64,000 nt of DNA from an uncultured Latescibacterota bacterium. Its GTDB lineage: Bacteria; Latescibacterota; UBA2968. The translations under genes and the position numbers were made by a program. Below, one piece after another: positions 34,074-42,893 of the stretch; the first letter of the stretch is position 1, and the number at the start of each line of letters is the position of its first letter. Where the stretch lies: the NCBI GenBank assembly GCA_951812755.1, contig OX638329.1:667339-731338 (forward strand). Reading direction: 5' to 3'. Under the pieces are notes generated by a model. That model saw nothing but the letters and a program-made list of their open reading frames with translations, did not search any database and had not been told where the DNA came from.

Positions 34074-35819
34074 CTATTGAGACTGGAACGTCAATTCGGG
34101 TGCGCGCATTTCAGGATTCGCCAAAAGACCTTCTAATACGGTCCTGGCATTTGCGTGTTCTGGATTGATAGACAGGGCTTGTTTGTATGCCGATATCGCG
34201 TCCTCAATTTTTCCCTGTGTTTGGAAGAGGACACCCAAAATAAAATAATTTTGTTCGTCTTTTGGGTCTGTTTTTACAATCAGGTGAAAAAACTGAATAG
34301 CTGCGTCAATATCGCCGCGTTCATAAAGCGCGACACCGCTTTTCCATATATAAGGAACATAGACGGGATTTTTTTTTACCACGGATGAATATGCCCGAAT
34401 TGACTCCGAAATTCGGTTCTGTAAAGATAGGACATAGGCGTAATTTGCGATACCTTTATCATAGCCTGGATCTATCTGTATTGTCTCATTGTGCATTTGA
34501 AGCGCTTTGTCAAGATTGCCTACTCGTTGATAGGCGACCCCCAGGTTATTTGTCAAAAGAGAGAATTTTAGGCCGTATTCCGATAGAACACGCTCGTAAT
34601 ATGTGATCGCTGTTTTGGGATCATTTTTATGTTTAGAACTCCTGTAAAAATTTGCATCATGCCACAGGTAGTACCCTTCGTAAATTTCCATTTTTCGCAA
34701 ACTGAAAATGGTAAGACATGCAATGAGCAGCGAAAAACAGGCGAATTTTATGCGTGAGCTTAAGGGTAAAATAGAAGAGATCCAGAGTAAAAAGACGGCG
34801 AGAACGACTGCTCCACCTATCGCAGGACAATACCAGTATCGGGGGAAGTAGGAGTAGTTGTCCCATAATGTATAAGGCAAAATTGTCACGAGAATCCAGA
34901 CAGAGGCAAAACAAATGGTTTTGGACCGATAGGCAGCATAGCCCAATCCAATCAGGATTATCAATCCCGCTGCTACATACCAATCGAAATAGGCTTTCGG
35001 GATATCAAAAGGAGTACCGGCCTCCCAGCCAAATGGTGCAAAGCTCCAATTTAGAAAAAGTCGTCCGACAAAAAAAGCGAAGTTGTAGGGTATATGTGAG
35101 CCAAGGCGATAGATTTCACGATTTGATGGAAGATTCTGGTAATAGATATTATCAATTAAAAAGAGCAGGGCAGCAATACCAAGAAACGGCAATAGGTCGG
35201 TGAAATCCTTAAAACGCGGCTTTGTTTTTTGTTGGAACGACATAAAACAAATAATCGCAAAAATAACGCCCAATGATTCGTAACTAAAAACTGTCGCTGC
35301 ATAGGCACAAGAAGCGAATATGAGATGAACTTTGCGGTTGGATGTCAGATATTTCGCAAAAAAGAGAACAGTTGTCATGGCAAAGCCAGTTCCCAAAAGT
35401 GTGGCACTGGCTGCCACCCAGTAGATTGCTTCATAGTGCGTTGTATTGATCGCAAATAAAAATCCACTCAGGGCCGCGAGCTTTGGACAAGAAAAAAGCG
35501 CGAGTAAGAGCCGGGCACACAGCAGGCTGTTGAGAACATGAAATAAGATGTTGAGAATATGATACCCTGTTGGATCTTCGCCAAAAACCTTGTAAGCTGC
35601 ATAAAAGTAGAAGGATAAGACAAACCGTAGTCGCAGTGCCGTCTTTTCGGGTGTAAAAATAGAAGTTATGTTCTCCTGCGCGCTCTTTGCTTTTTCAATA
35701 TGATCGAGATCATCATAAGACCAGGGGTGATTGCGCAGTCCTGCGAAACCGATACCACAAAGGCAAGCTATACACAAAATATAGATCAACAGATAACGAG
35801 TTGGTACTCTGTCACACAT
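34074..35819 (-). CDS. Membrane GT-C-like protein with TPR repeats
   Basis: The 581-residue protein has about ten transmembrane helices (10-370) with an acidic DDLDHI motif after the first, as in GT-C glycosyltransferases. Four or so TPR repeats follow (about 400-570). The design matches the tandem pair at 25.5-29.6 kb, but the sequence is clearly different. The start ATG overlaps the stop of the upstream cohesin/YWTD gene (TGATG), which points to coupled translation and perhaps a shared substrate. Glycosylation of the secreted protein is a possible link (inference). Confidence 0.7.
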   Translation of the reverse strand: MCDRVPTRYLLIYILCIACLCGIGFAGLRNHPWSYDDLDHIEKAKSAQENITSIFTPEKTALRLRFVLSFYFYAAYKVFGEDPTGYHILNILFHVLNSLLCARLLLALFSCPKLAALSGFLFAINTTHYEAIYWVAASATLLGTGFAMTTVLFFAKYLTSNRKVHLIFASCAYAATVFSYESLGVIFAIICFMSFQQKTKPRFKDFTDLLPFLGIAALLFLIDNIYYQNLPSNREIYRLGSHIPYNFAFFVGRLFLNWSFAPFGWEAGTPFDIPKAYFDWYVAAGLIILIGLGYAAYRSKTICFASVWILVTILPYTLWDNYSYFPRYWYCPAIGGAVVLAVFLLWISSILPLSSRIKFACFSLLIACLTIFSLRKMEIYEGYYLWHDANFYRSSKHKNDPKTAITYYERVLSEYGLKFSLLTNNLGVAYQRVGNLDKALQMHNETIQIDPGYDKGIANYAYVLSLQNRISESIRAYSSVVKKNPVYVPYIWKSGVALYERGDIDAAIQFFHLIVKTDPKDEQNYFILGVLFQTQGKIEDAISAYKQALSINPEHANARTVLEGLLANPEMRAPELTFQSQ

Positions 35820-37330
35820 CAGAAATTTCCTGTTCCGATAGGCGGAAAATATAGGGCAATGGAATCCGGGTGTCTCAGTCCGGTGGTTATGAGGTCTTCG
35901 ATGTTTGATCCGTCGAGGTTTGCGCGCTGAATTTTACGCCTGCTTCTGTCTGCCCAGTATATTTTGCCTTTGGTCAGGTCCAGGGTGATGCTCCGCGGTC
36001 CGCCCAATCCGGTGGTGGAGGTTATGAGGTCTTCGATGTTTGATCCGTCGAGATTTGCGCGCTGGATTTTATGCGTGCCCTCGTCTGCCCAGTATATTTT
36101 GCCTTTGGACAAGTCCAGGGCGATGCCCTGTGGTCCCTCCAATCCGGTGGTTATGAGGTCTTCGATGTTTGATCCGTCGAGGTTTGCCCGCTGAATCTTA
36201 TCCGGGCTGTCGTGTGCCCAGTATATTTTGCCTTCAGTCAAGTCCAGGGCGATGCCCTGTGGGTGTCTCAGTCCGGCGGTTATAAGGTCTTCGATGTTTG
36301 ATCCGTCGAGGTTGGCACGTTGAATCTTACCCGTGCTAAAGTCTGTCCAGTATATTTTTCCTCCAGGTACGTCCAGAGCGATGCCCTCTGGGCCTGTAGG
36401 GCTGCTCGTCAATCCCGTGGGGATAAGGTCTTCGATGTTTGATCCGTCGAGATCGGCTCGCTGAATCTTATCTGTGCCCCCGTCTGTCCAGTACATTTTT
36501 TTCCCAGTCAGGTCCAGGGCGATGCCTTCGGGATAGATCAATCCGGTGGTTATGAGGTCTTCGATGTTTGATCCGTCGAGATCGGCTCGCTGGATTTTAT
36601 GCGTTCCTACATCGGTCCAGTACATTTTGGGGGTACTACCGGGGGAAGACACTTCTTTGCCGAAGTCGCGGGCAAAGATTACGAAGTCCGAGAATCCTAT
36701 CGCATTATCTACATCCAGATCGTATTTTGCTTCGTATATTCCATCACCGCGCGTTGATCCAAACCGACTTGCAAAGAGTACAAAGTCGGTAAATCCGACA
36801 CTTCCGTCGCCGTCAAAGTCCGGGGAAGGGGTCGATAGCAAGGCTACACTTATATTCAGGGATATGGTTTCAAATTGTCCATTCCGACTGAGTATCGCGT
36901 GCGTGAGGCGAATTGTGGTGTTGGAAAATGTACGCGTGGTGCGAAAGTGAATCGTGCCCATCAGTCCTGTGCTGACTGTGGCGGAACCGCCAAAAGATAC
37001 CATGCTGACTTGCACGAAGGTTGGGTTTGTACCGTGTTCTGCCAGTACCTGGGCATTGGGCAATATATTGCCGGGAAAGAATCCCTGATATGTGACCTGG
37101 CGTGCATTGTATTCAAAGCGGGGAGAGATGCCGGTTGTGTTCTGGATGTCTCGGGCAAAGATCTGAATGGCAATGACTTGATCAGGGGATGCGATGAGGG
37201 TAGCGAGTGCTTGATCGTCTGGTGCGTTATCCAGGTCGAGAGAGAGGGAGAAGCTGTTCTGTGAGGACAGAGATAGGGGATAAATCAAGAGTGCGATTGT
37301 CGATAGGGTTGACAATATCAGGTTGCGCAT
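35819..37330 (-). CDS. Secreted cohesin-like / dockerin-like / YWTD six-bladed propeller protein
   Basis: The 503-residue protein has a signal peptide (1-24) very like those of the 10-16 kb paralogues (ALLIYPLSLSSQN). A cohesin-like domain follows (about 26-165, FEYNARQVTYQGFFPGNILP). Next is an EF-hand pair DFDGDGSVGFTDFV and DLDVDNAIGFSDFV (about 170-230), and then six YWTD/LDL-receptor-class repeats (about 235-495, KIYWTDFSTGKIQRANLDGS). Six repeats make one complete propeller. AGGGAGA precedes the ATG. No sigma-54 element was found in the 105 bp upstream, so it may be controlled differently. Function is probably adhesive or structural at the surface. Confidence 0.8.
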   Translation of the reverse strand: MRNLILSTLSTIALLIYPLSLSSQNSFSLSLDLDNAPDDQALATLIASPDQVIAIQIFARDIQNTTGISPRFEYNARQVTYQGFFPGNILPNAQVLAEHGTNPTFVQVSMVSFGGSATVSTGLMGTIHFRTTRTFSNTTIRLTHAILSRNGQFETISLNISVALLSTPSPDFDGDGSVGFTDFVLFASRFGSTRGDGIYEAKYDLDVDNAIGFSDFVIFARDFGKEVSSPGSTPKMYWTDVGTHKIQRADLDGSNIEDLITTGLIYPEGIALDLTGKKMYWTDGGTDKIQRADLDGSNIEDLIPTGLTSSPTGPEGIALDVPGGKIYWTDFSTGKIQRANLDGSNIEDLITAGLRHPQGIALDLTEGKIYWAHDSPDKIQRANLDGSNIEDLITTGLEGPQGIALDLSKGKIYWADEGTHKIQRANLDGSNIEDLITSTTGLGGPRSITLDLTKGKIYWADRSRRKIQRANLDGSNIEDLITTGLRHPDSIALYFPPIGTGNF

Positions 37331-37435
37331 GGTTTTCTCCCTATTTTTATTAACAACGTCCGAGATGGACTTGATATATATACATTATGGATGTATTTTT
37401 GTAAAAGATATTTGACATATTGATTCGGTGGATTT

Positions 37436-37783
37436 ATGAAAACACATCATCGCATTCTTCTTTCAGATTCCAATGGGGAGTCTGGATTGGCCTTGTTTGT
37501 ATTTTTGAATCTGGGACTTGTACAGTCTTTGCATAGTGGTGCTTTGAGTCCTTCTGAGGCGATTGGACGCTTTTATCACGCGGATAACTGTCTCTATGTT
37601 CGCAAACATTTTCAAAGCCGAGAGGCCAATATGGTTATGAGCCGCGGGGTGCAGTTGCCAGATTTATTTGAGAGTTTGCCCGCTGAAGAAGCCCAGCGCG
37701 AGTTTTTGCACGAGTTGGAACAGATACGCGGGTTGTGTTTGCAGCTTTTGGAGCGCGAAAGATCTTCAGAGGCTGCTGTGTAA
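37436..37783 (+). CDS. Small soluble protein of unknown function
   Basis: The 115-residue frame starts MKTHHRILLSDSNGESGLALF. It is mostly helical, with a charged C-terminal half (QREFLHELEQIRGLCLQLLE) that could form a coiled coil. There is no signal peptide or known motif. It is divergent from the cohesin/YWTD gene and 131 bp upstream of a plus-strand membrane protein gene. Codon use looks normal, so it is probably a real gene. Confidence 0.5.
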   Translation: MKTHHRILLSDSNGESGLALFVFLNLGLVQSLHSGALSPSEAIGRFYHADNCLYVRKHFQSREANMVMSRGVQLPDLFESLPAEEAQREFLHELEQIRGLCLQLLERERSSEAAV

Positions 37784-37914
37784 ATCCGTTTTGCCAGACA
37801 AATGGTGGGGGCGCACGCGCAAGCATGGCGATAGCCATACCTGTGTGTTCGTCCCTATTTTTTATTTGACGTTAAAAAGAGAACACAATGCAGGTTTTGT
37901 GTGAGATGATATAG

Positions 37915-39774
37915 ATGTTTGAAAAATTTTTACGACAATTATTGTGGGCAGATGTGGGTATTGTCGCGGTTTACGCTCTGGGTGTGGCAGTTTATACCTT
38001 CCCGCTGGTGCTGGATTTTTCACGGCCATTCGACGAACCCGGGGACTATTTGCTCATCGCTTATGGTTTGAGCTGGCAGATGCATGCGTTGCTGACCCAG
38101 CCGTGGGACTTTTTTCAGGCAAATATCATGTATCCGACCGCTTCGTCGCTGGCGGTTGCTACGCCGCTCAATACGTCCCAGTTGATCTTTTTTTTGCCTG
38201 CAAAAGTGCTTTCGGATGATTCGATACTTGCGATCAACTGCGTTTATGTCGGCAATATTTTTGCTACGGCGGTTTCCACATTCGCAGTGATGCGACATGC
38301 CGGTGCTGGACATGCTCCCGCCTTTGTCGCTGGATGGAGTTTCGGGTTCGCCGTTGCCAAGATGTACCAGCATTTCCAGTTTCCCTTCTTCTGGCTGGTG
38401 TGGGTCTGCTATGCATGGTACTGTTTTTTGAATACGAGAAGGCGGTCGTGGCTGATTGTATCTGCCGTTGGTTTTGTGGGTATGAGTCTGGGGTCGTTCT
38501 ATCTGATGTACATGGGTTTTTTGTGTCTGCTGGCGGCGACGGTTGTGTTTCACTATAAGGTGAAGTCTTTATTTGATCGGCGCACTATTGTCCATATTGC
38601 GGGGGCGGGTGTTCTGGTGGCGCTTTTCCTCGTTCCTTTTGGATGGCCGTATTTTGAGGTGAATAAGGCGTATAAGCTCAAGCGTCCGTTGGGAGAAGCT
38701 GTTCAGTATTCGGCTGATCCACTGGCGTCATATCTGCTGCCCAATAACGATTCTGTTTTGTATCAGGGGGTGCGCAGCGGAGAGAAATACGATCCGCTGC
38801 CGGGTGAAGAGGCACTTTTCGCAACGCTCATTGAGGTTGTTACGCGATATACAGGTGGCGATCTGACCGATGGGAAGTACAGTGACCTCACGCTGGAGCA
38901 GTTTCATTCGATCTGGCGTGCCGGTGGTGGCGAGAGACGGATTTTTCCGGGGTATAGCGTGCTCGTGCTGGCGATTATAGGTATTTTCGCGCCGCCATCG
39001 GTTGCAACGCGCGTGCCTCGACTGCTGCTGTGTACTTTGCTAACTGCGTCGGTGCTACTGTCATTGGGTCCTGTTATTGTCAGTCTGGGACATCTGACGT
39101 ATGTTCCGGGTCCTTATTTGTTGTTGTACTATATTGTGCCGGGTTTGCAGGGTATGCGCGCTACGGCTCGTTTTGGCTATGTGGCACTGCTGGCGCTATC
39201 GGCTTTGGCGGCGCTGGGGTGGAATAGGATGGCGTCTCGCCTGCCTAACTCAGGTCGCAAATGGTCTTTTGTCGCTCTGGCTGTCTGGGTAGCTTTGTTT
39301 ACGGCAGAGAATTTGCCAGCGAGGCCGCAGTCGCACGAGCGCCCTCAGGACCCACCCCCTGTTTATGCCTATCTGGCTGCTCAGGATATTGATGGCGGCA
39401 TTATTGAGTTGCCGACGTTCAAGGGTTCGATGGAGAAGTCCGATCCCGTGTATGGCGATCGCCGTATTGCGTATCGCCATCGAGAATATCTCTATATGTA
39501 CTATAGTACGTTTCACTGGCAACCGATCTACAATGGTTTTGGCGCGTTTGCCGGTCCTCATCAGTTTGCCGTGCGCGATGCGGTGGAACGGTTGCCCGAT
39601 GCAGATGCTGTGGCACTGTTGCGCGATTTGGGGTTGAAAACGCTGGTGTTGCACACGTACTGGTTCGAGGCAGAGGATGAGGAATTCTGGGCGCGTCCCG
39701 AGGTTATGCAGGTTCTGGAACCAGTTGCGAGCGTTGGCGGCGCGCAGGTTTATCGGCTTCTATCTGGGGATTGA
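37915..39774 (+). CDS. Polytopic membrane protein, GT-C-like
   Basis: The 619-residue protein has about 10-12 transmembrane helices (15-440) and a soluble C-terminal domain (about 450-610). The first periplasmic loop is acidic (DFSRPFDEPGDYLLIAYG) and the layout fits GT-C glycosyltransferases or related YfhO-like proteins. The large exposed C-terminal part would lie in the periplasm. It is one of the few plus-strand genes in the middle of the window. Its 3' end overlaps the convergent AAA gene by 15 bp. No specific substrate can be given. Confidence 0.6.
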   Translation: MFEKFLRQLLWADVGIVAVYALGVAVYTFPLVLDFSRPFDEPGDYLLIAYGLSWQMHALLTQPWDFFQANIMYPTASSLAVATPLNTSQLIFFLPAKVLSDDSILAINCVYVGNIFATAVSTFAVMRHAGAGHAPAFVAGWSFGFAVAKMYQHFQFPFFWLVWVCYAWYCFLNTRRRSWLIVSAVGFVGMSLGSFYLMYMGFLCLLAATVVFHYKVKSLFDRRTIVHIAGAGVLVALFLVPFGWPYFEVNKAYKLKRPLGEAVQYSADPLASYLLPNNDSVLYQGVRSGEKYDPLPGEEALFATLIEVVTRYTGGDLTDGKYSDLTLEQFHSIWRAGGGERRIFPGYSVLVLAIIGIFAPPSVATRVPRLLLCTLLTASVLLSLGPVIVSLGHLTYVPGPYLLLYYIVPGLQGMRATARFGYVALLALSALAALGWNRMASRLPNSGRKWSFVALAVWVALFTAENLPARPQSHERPQDPPPVYAYLAAQDIDGGIIELPTFKGSMEKSDPVYGDRRIAYRHREYLYMYYSTFHWQPIYNGFGAFAGPHQFAVRDAVERLPDADAVALLRDLGLKTLVLHTYWFEAEDEEFWARPEVMQVLEPVASVGGAQVYRLLSGD

Positions 39775-41172
39775 TAATGTCGCGATGTCGTTCGGGTCCC
39801 AGAGGTGGAGGTGCGGATCGCGGAGGTTTTTGAGGGTGTCGGTAAATCCGGATTTGGAGGTGATGAGGTAAAATGCCTCTGAGGTTGGGAGCTTTTGTGC
39901 GCGATGTTTGAGGGTTTGCAGGACGTCTGTGCCAACGGGGGTGGATGTCCATTTGCATTCGACAAAGAGGGTTTGCCGAGTTTCCGGGTTGAGGGCGACG
40001 AGGTCAATTTCGCTTTGTCTGTCCCACCAGCGTCCGATTCGGTGAAAGTAGAAGGGCGCGGCGTTGTGGTGGTTGAGTTGGATTAAGAGTTCTCGCGTGA
40101 TGTTTTTAAAGGCAAAGCCCATGAATTCCGAAATGCTGGTATTGAGGCGATTGAGAAAATAGGGGAAGTTGCCCGATTCGTATATACTCAATTGCCGGTA
40201 TATGAATCGCATCCAGAATGTGATAAAGGGGTCGCGGATTTTATAGCGGCTTTTTTTTGTTTTATAGGGGCGTTCGGTGATGGGTACTTCGCGTTCGATG
40301 AGGTCAAACAGGTCGGATAATTCGCGCAGGTATTTGGACAGGCTCGTGGCTGGCAGGCCGGCGGGACCTGCGATTTCAGATCGACGGGTTTTGCCGGTGG
40401 CGATGGCTTCGAGGATCGCCAGATAGGTGTGTGTCGTGTTTCCAAATTCAGAGAGGATGATGTCGCGCATTTCATTGCGAAAGGGGGCAAAGGGGGTGAA
40501 TAGTGCTTGTTGGAGAATGTGGGGGATGGTGCTGCCGCCCAGGCCCATGCTTTCTATGATTTCGTAATACCGGGGCATGCCGCCAAAGATGCCGTATAGG
40601 GTCAATATGTCTGTGGGCGATTGAAAGCCGAGGTCTGTGGCGATTTGATAGATGGCGTCGATGGGTAAAGGGCTGAGGTCTATTTCCCGGGTGAGGCGAC
40701 CGTAGAGGGGTTCTTTGGCGTCCTGGAAGACTTTTTTCATCAGGCCGACGACAGAGCCTATGGCGATGAGATGGATGCTGGATTGTTTTTGCCATGTGTC
40801 CCACACGTCCTGGAGGATGGAATAGATGGCGGGTTCGATGGTGAGGAAGTTTTGAAATTCATCGAAGACGACGATCAGGGGCCGGTGCTGGGTTTCGGCA
40901 AAGAGGAAAACGAAAAAGTCTTTCCAATCTGTAAATGTGGGCGCGTGGGGAATGTGCGATTTGAGGGTGGCGGAGAATTCGGCGAGGAGGGCATTTGAAG
41001 GGCGTTTTTCGACAAAGAAATAGATGCCGCGGTTCTGGAGATGCTGGCGCACGAGTTCTGTTTTTCCTATGCGGCGGCGCCCAAAGATCGCGGTGAATTG
41101 AGAATATTGCACTGATCTTTCGGTGAGTTCTCGAAGGAGTGCGAGTTCTGTTTCTCTGTCGTAGAATTTCAT
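39760..41172 (-). CDS. Archaeal-type AAA ATPase with DUF234-like nuclease tail
   Basis: The start is placed at MKFYDRETELALL (41172), giving 470 residues. The N-terminal part (about 1-230) is an ATPase_2-type P-loop domain with FGRRRIGKTELV (Walker A) and LIVVFDEFQNF (Walker B). A winged-helix segment follows (about 260-330). The C-terminal DUF234 domain has a PD-(D/E)XK pattern, EIDLVALNPE...LFVECKWTS. Such proteins are common in archaea and some bacteria; their role is unclear and possibly linked to defence or mobile DNA. A perfect inverted repeat covers the start codon, so expression may be limited. Confidence 0.75.
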   Translation of the reverse strand: MKFYDRETELALLRELTERSVQYSQFTAIFGRRRIGKTELVRQHLQNRGIYFFVEKRPSNALLAEFSATLKSHIPHAPTFTDWKDFFVFLFAETQHRPLIVVFDEFQNFLTIEPAIYSILQDVWDTWQKQSSIHLIAIGSVVGLMKKVFQDAKEPLYGRLTREIDLSPLPIDAIYQIATDLGFQSPTDILTLYGIFGGMPRYYEIIESMGLGGSTIPHILQQALFTPFAPFRNEMRDIILSEFGNTTHTYLAILEAIATGKTRRSEIAGPAGLPATSLSKYLRELSDLFDLIEREVPITERPYKTKKSRYKIRDPFITFWMRFIYRQLSIYESGNFPYFLNRLNTSISEFMGFAFKNITRELLIQLNHHNAAPFYFHRIGRWWDRQSEIDLVALNPETRQTLFVECKWTSTPVGTDVLQTLKHRAQKLPTSEAFYLITSKSGFTDTLKNLRDPHLHLWDPNDIATLSIPR

Positions 41173-41212
41173 TATTATTCTTTTAATAATTATTATTTTT
41201 AGAATAATAATG
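41170..41212 (-). promoter_or_regulatory. 12-bp perfect inverted repeat across the start of the AAA gene
   Basis: CATTATTATTCT (41170-41181) pairs with AGAATAATAATG (41201-41212), and the ATG is inside the first arm. No good Shine-Dalgarno sequence is present. It could be an operator or an mRNA hairpin that hides the start. Confidence 0.5.
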
Positions 41213-41273
41213 AAAATGGGGATAAATGTCAATGTGAAATAAGCTATCCGCTATCAGCAAAACAACATGAAAG

Positions 41274-41315
41274 CCGTCATCGCGGCATGGTGTAAGCCGC
41301 GATCCAGAGGTTTTT
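41274..41315. repeat. CATCGCGGCATGG palindromic repeat
   Basis: GCCGTCATCGCGGC...GCCGCGATCCAGAGG is another member of the family at 25416. It sits in the gap between the flippase and AAA genes. The following bases (TCATCACTGGATAGAATCA) are repeated at 58036. Confidence 0.7.
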
Positions 41316-41366
41316 GCTTTTCATCACTGGATAGAATCATTCCAGTGCAGGCTCTGCCTATCTTGA

Positions 41367-42893
41367 TCATGATTTAATGGCGCGGATGACAGTTTTAATT
41401 TCGTCGATTATTGTTTTGCGTTCGACGATGAGGAGGCCAGAGCCATAACCCGTGATAAAGATCGCGCTGCCGGTGATGACGCCTATTGGGATTGGCAATG
41501 TGTTGAGCCATTCGGCACTGGCAAAGTGCATGCCCGTGCCTATGGCTGCGGCGATGAGCGGGGGGGCATAAGTTTTGGCGATGGGGATATCGACATGGGT
41601 GCGGACGAGGATGAGTGCGAAGATGAGGCCGACGATGGCGATGGCGTTCATGCTTATGGCAATGCCTGTCGCGTCCAGGTGATGGGCGAGATAGGGGGCC
41701 AGGATGAGGAGGATGAGGGCTTGCGCCGCAGAGAATTTTGCAATGCTTTTGGGGCTGCCTGCGCTGTAGAATAGGGCGTGTACGTCGTCGAGTATGGGTC
41801 GGCAGAGGGAGTAGATGATGAGCCATTGGAGGAGGGGAGCTGCGGGCGCCCAGTCGGGTTTGAAGATGTGGATCCATCGGTTGGCTTCGAGCGCGAGCAC
41901 GAGGGAGATGGGGACTGTGGTGCGAAGGATGAGGCGCGAGGTTCGGCGGTATGCTGCGGAGAGTTGGTCGCGGTTGTTCTGGTAGCGCGCATAGACTGCG
42001 AGGGTGATGCGCAAAATGACCGCAGAGATGGCTCCGCTGGGCATTTGTGCAAAGCTGTGTGCGGCGTCGTATATCCCGCGCAGGCTTAGACCAAAGAATA
42101 AGCTGATGATGAGTTTGTCGTAGTGTTGAATGAAAATTTTGGGTATGCCGCCGATCCAGAACCATAAGCCGTAGCGGATCATGCGCCGCGCGGCTTGCGC
42201 GTTGAAGGTGTGTAGCTGGTTCAGGGGAGGGGGATGGCGGAGCCAGAGGACGGTGCAATGAAAGAGGATATAGGTGACGCTGTATGGGAAGAATCCGAGG
42301 ATGAGTGCCCATTTGCCGTATCCGAGGTAGGCGAGGGCGAGACCGACGAGGGCTGCGAGGATGGTTCCGCCTGCATGTGCAAAGGCGAGGCGTCCAAATT
42401 CGAGGTCGCGCTGGAGTTGGGTTTCGGCGGTGAGTGCGGCTGTTCGGAGGAGGTCAAATGCGCCCAGTATGCATAGGGCTATGGCGACTTTGGGGTAGGT
42501 TTGGGTATCTGTGAAGCCGAGGTAGGTGTTGAATGTGCGGGTGAGTTCAAAGAGGTGTTCGGAATAGAGGGCGATGCACAGGGCGAGGAGTGTGCTGATG
42601 CTGCCCAGGCTGACGCTGAGTACAAAGTGCGTGGGTGCGAGGTCGTGGACATTGTCGTGTTCGTGCAAGAGGGCGTAGTGCAAGCCGAGGTCTCGGATGG
42701 CGATGACAAGGGCGAGGATGGAATAGGCTGTTGCGATGGCGCCAAAGTCTTCGGGTACGAGGATCTGAAAGAGCAGAAGGAGGACCGCGAAGTTGATAAT
42801 TCGCGCAGGGTAGGTGCTGCCGAAGGTCTGGATTGCGCCGCGGGCAATGCGCTGGATGGCGGATTTTTCAGTTGGTGTTGTGGGTTTTTTCAT
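41367..42893 (-). CDS. Polysaccharide flippase (MOP superfamily, Wzx-like)
   Basis: The start is placed at MKKPTTPTEKS (42893), giving 508 residues, rather than the longer frame. The 12-14 transmembrane helices and openings such as RIARGAIQTFGSTYPARIIN and LLFQILVPEDFGAIATAYSIL are typical of Wzx/MATE-like lipid-linked sugar exporters. It overlaps the upstream YfhO-like gene by 26 bp. It would move lipid-linked glycan units across the inner membrane for the glycosyltransferases around it. Confidence 0.85.
   Translation of the reverse strand: MKKPTTPTEKSAIQRIARGAIQTFGSTYPARIINFAVLLLLFQILVPEDFGAIATAYSILALVIAIRDLGLHYALLHEHDNVHDLAPTHFVLSVSLGSISTLLALCIALYSEHLFELTRTFNTYLGFTDTQTYPKVAIALCILGAFDLLRTAALTAETQLQRDLEFGRLAFAHAGGTILAALVGLALAYLGYGKWALILGFFPYSVTYILFHCTVLWLRHPPPLNQLHTFNAQAARRMIRYGLWFWIGGIPKIFIQHYDKLIISLFFGLSLRGIYDAAHSFAQMPSGAISAVILRITLAVYARYQNNRDQLSAAYRRTSRLILRTTVPISLVLALEANRWIHIFKPDWAPAAPLLQWLIIYSLCRPILDDVHALFYSAGSPKSIAKFSAAQALILLILAPYLAHHLDATGIAISMNAIAIVGLIFALILVRTHVDIPIAKTYAPPLIAAAIGTGMHFASAEWLNTLPIPIGVITGSAIFITGYGSGLLIVERKTIIDEIKTVIRAIKS

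Noticed and set aside
37331..37435. Sigma-54 promoter upstream of the YWTD protein
   Set aside because: No GG-N10-GC element with a TGGCA-like half was found in this gap, unlike the other cohesin genes.
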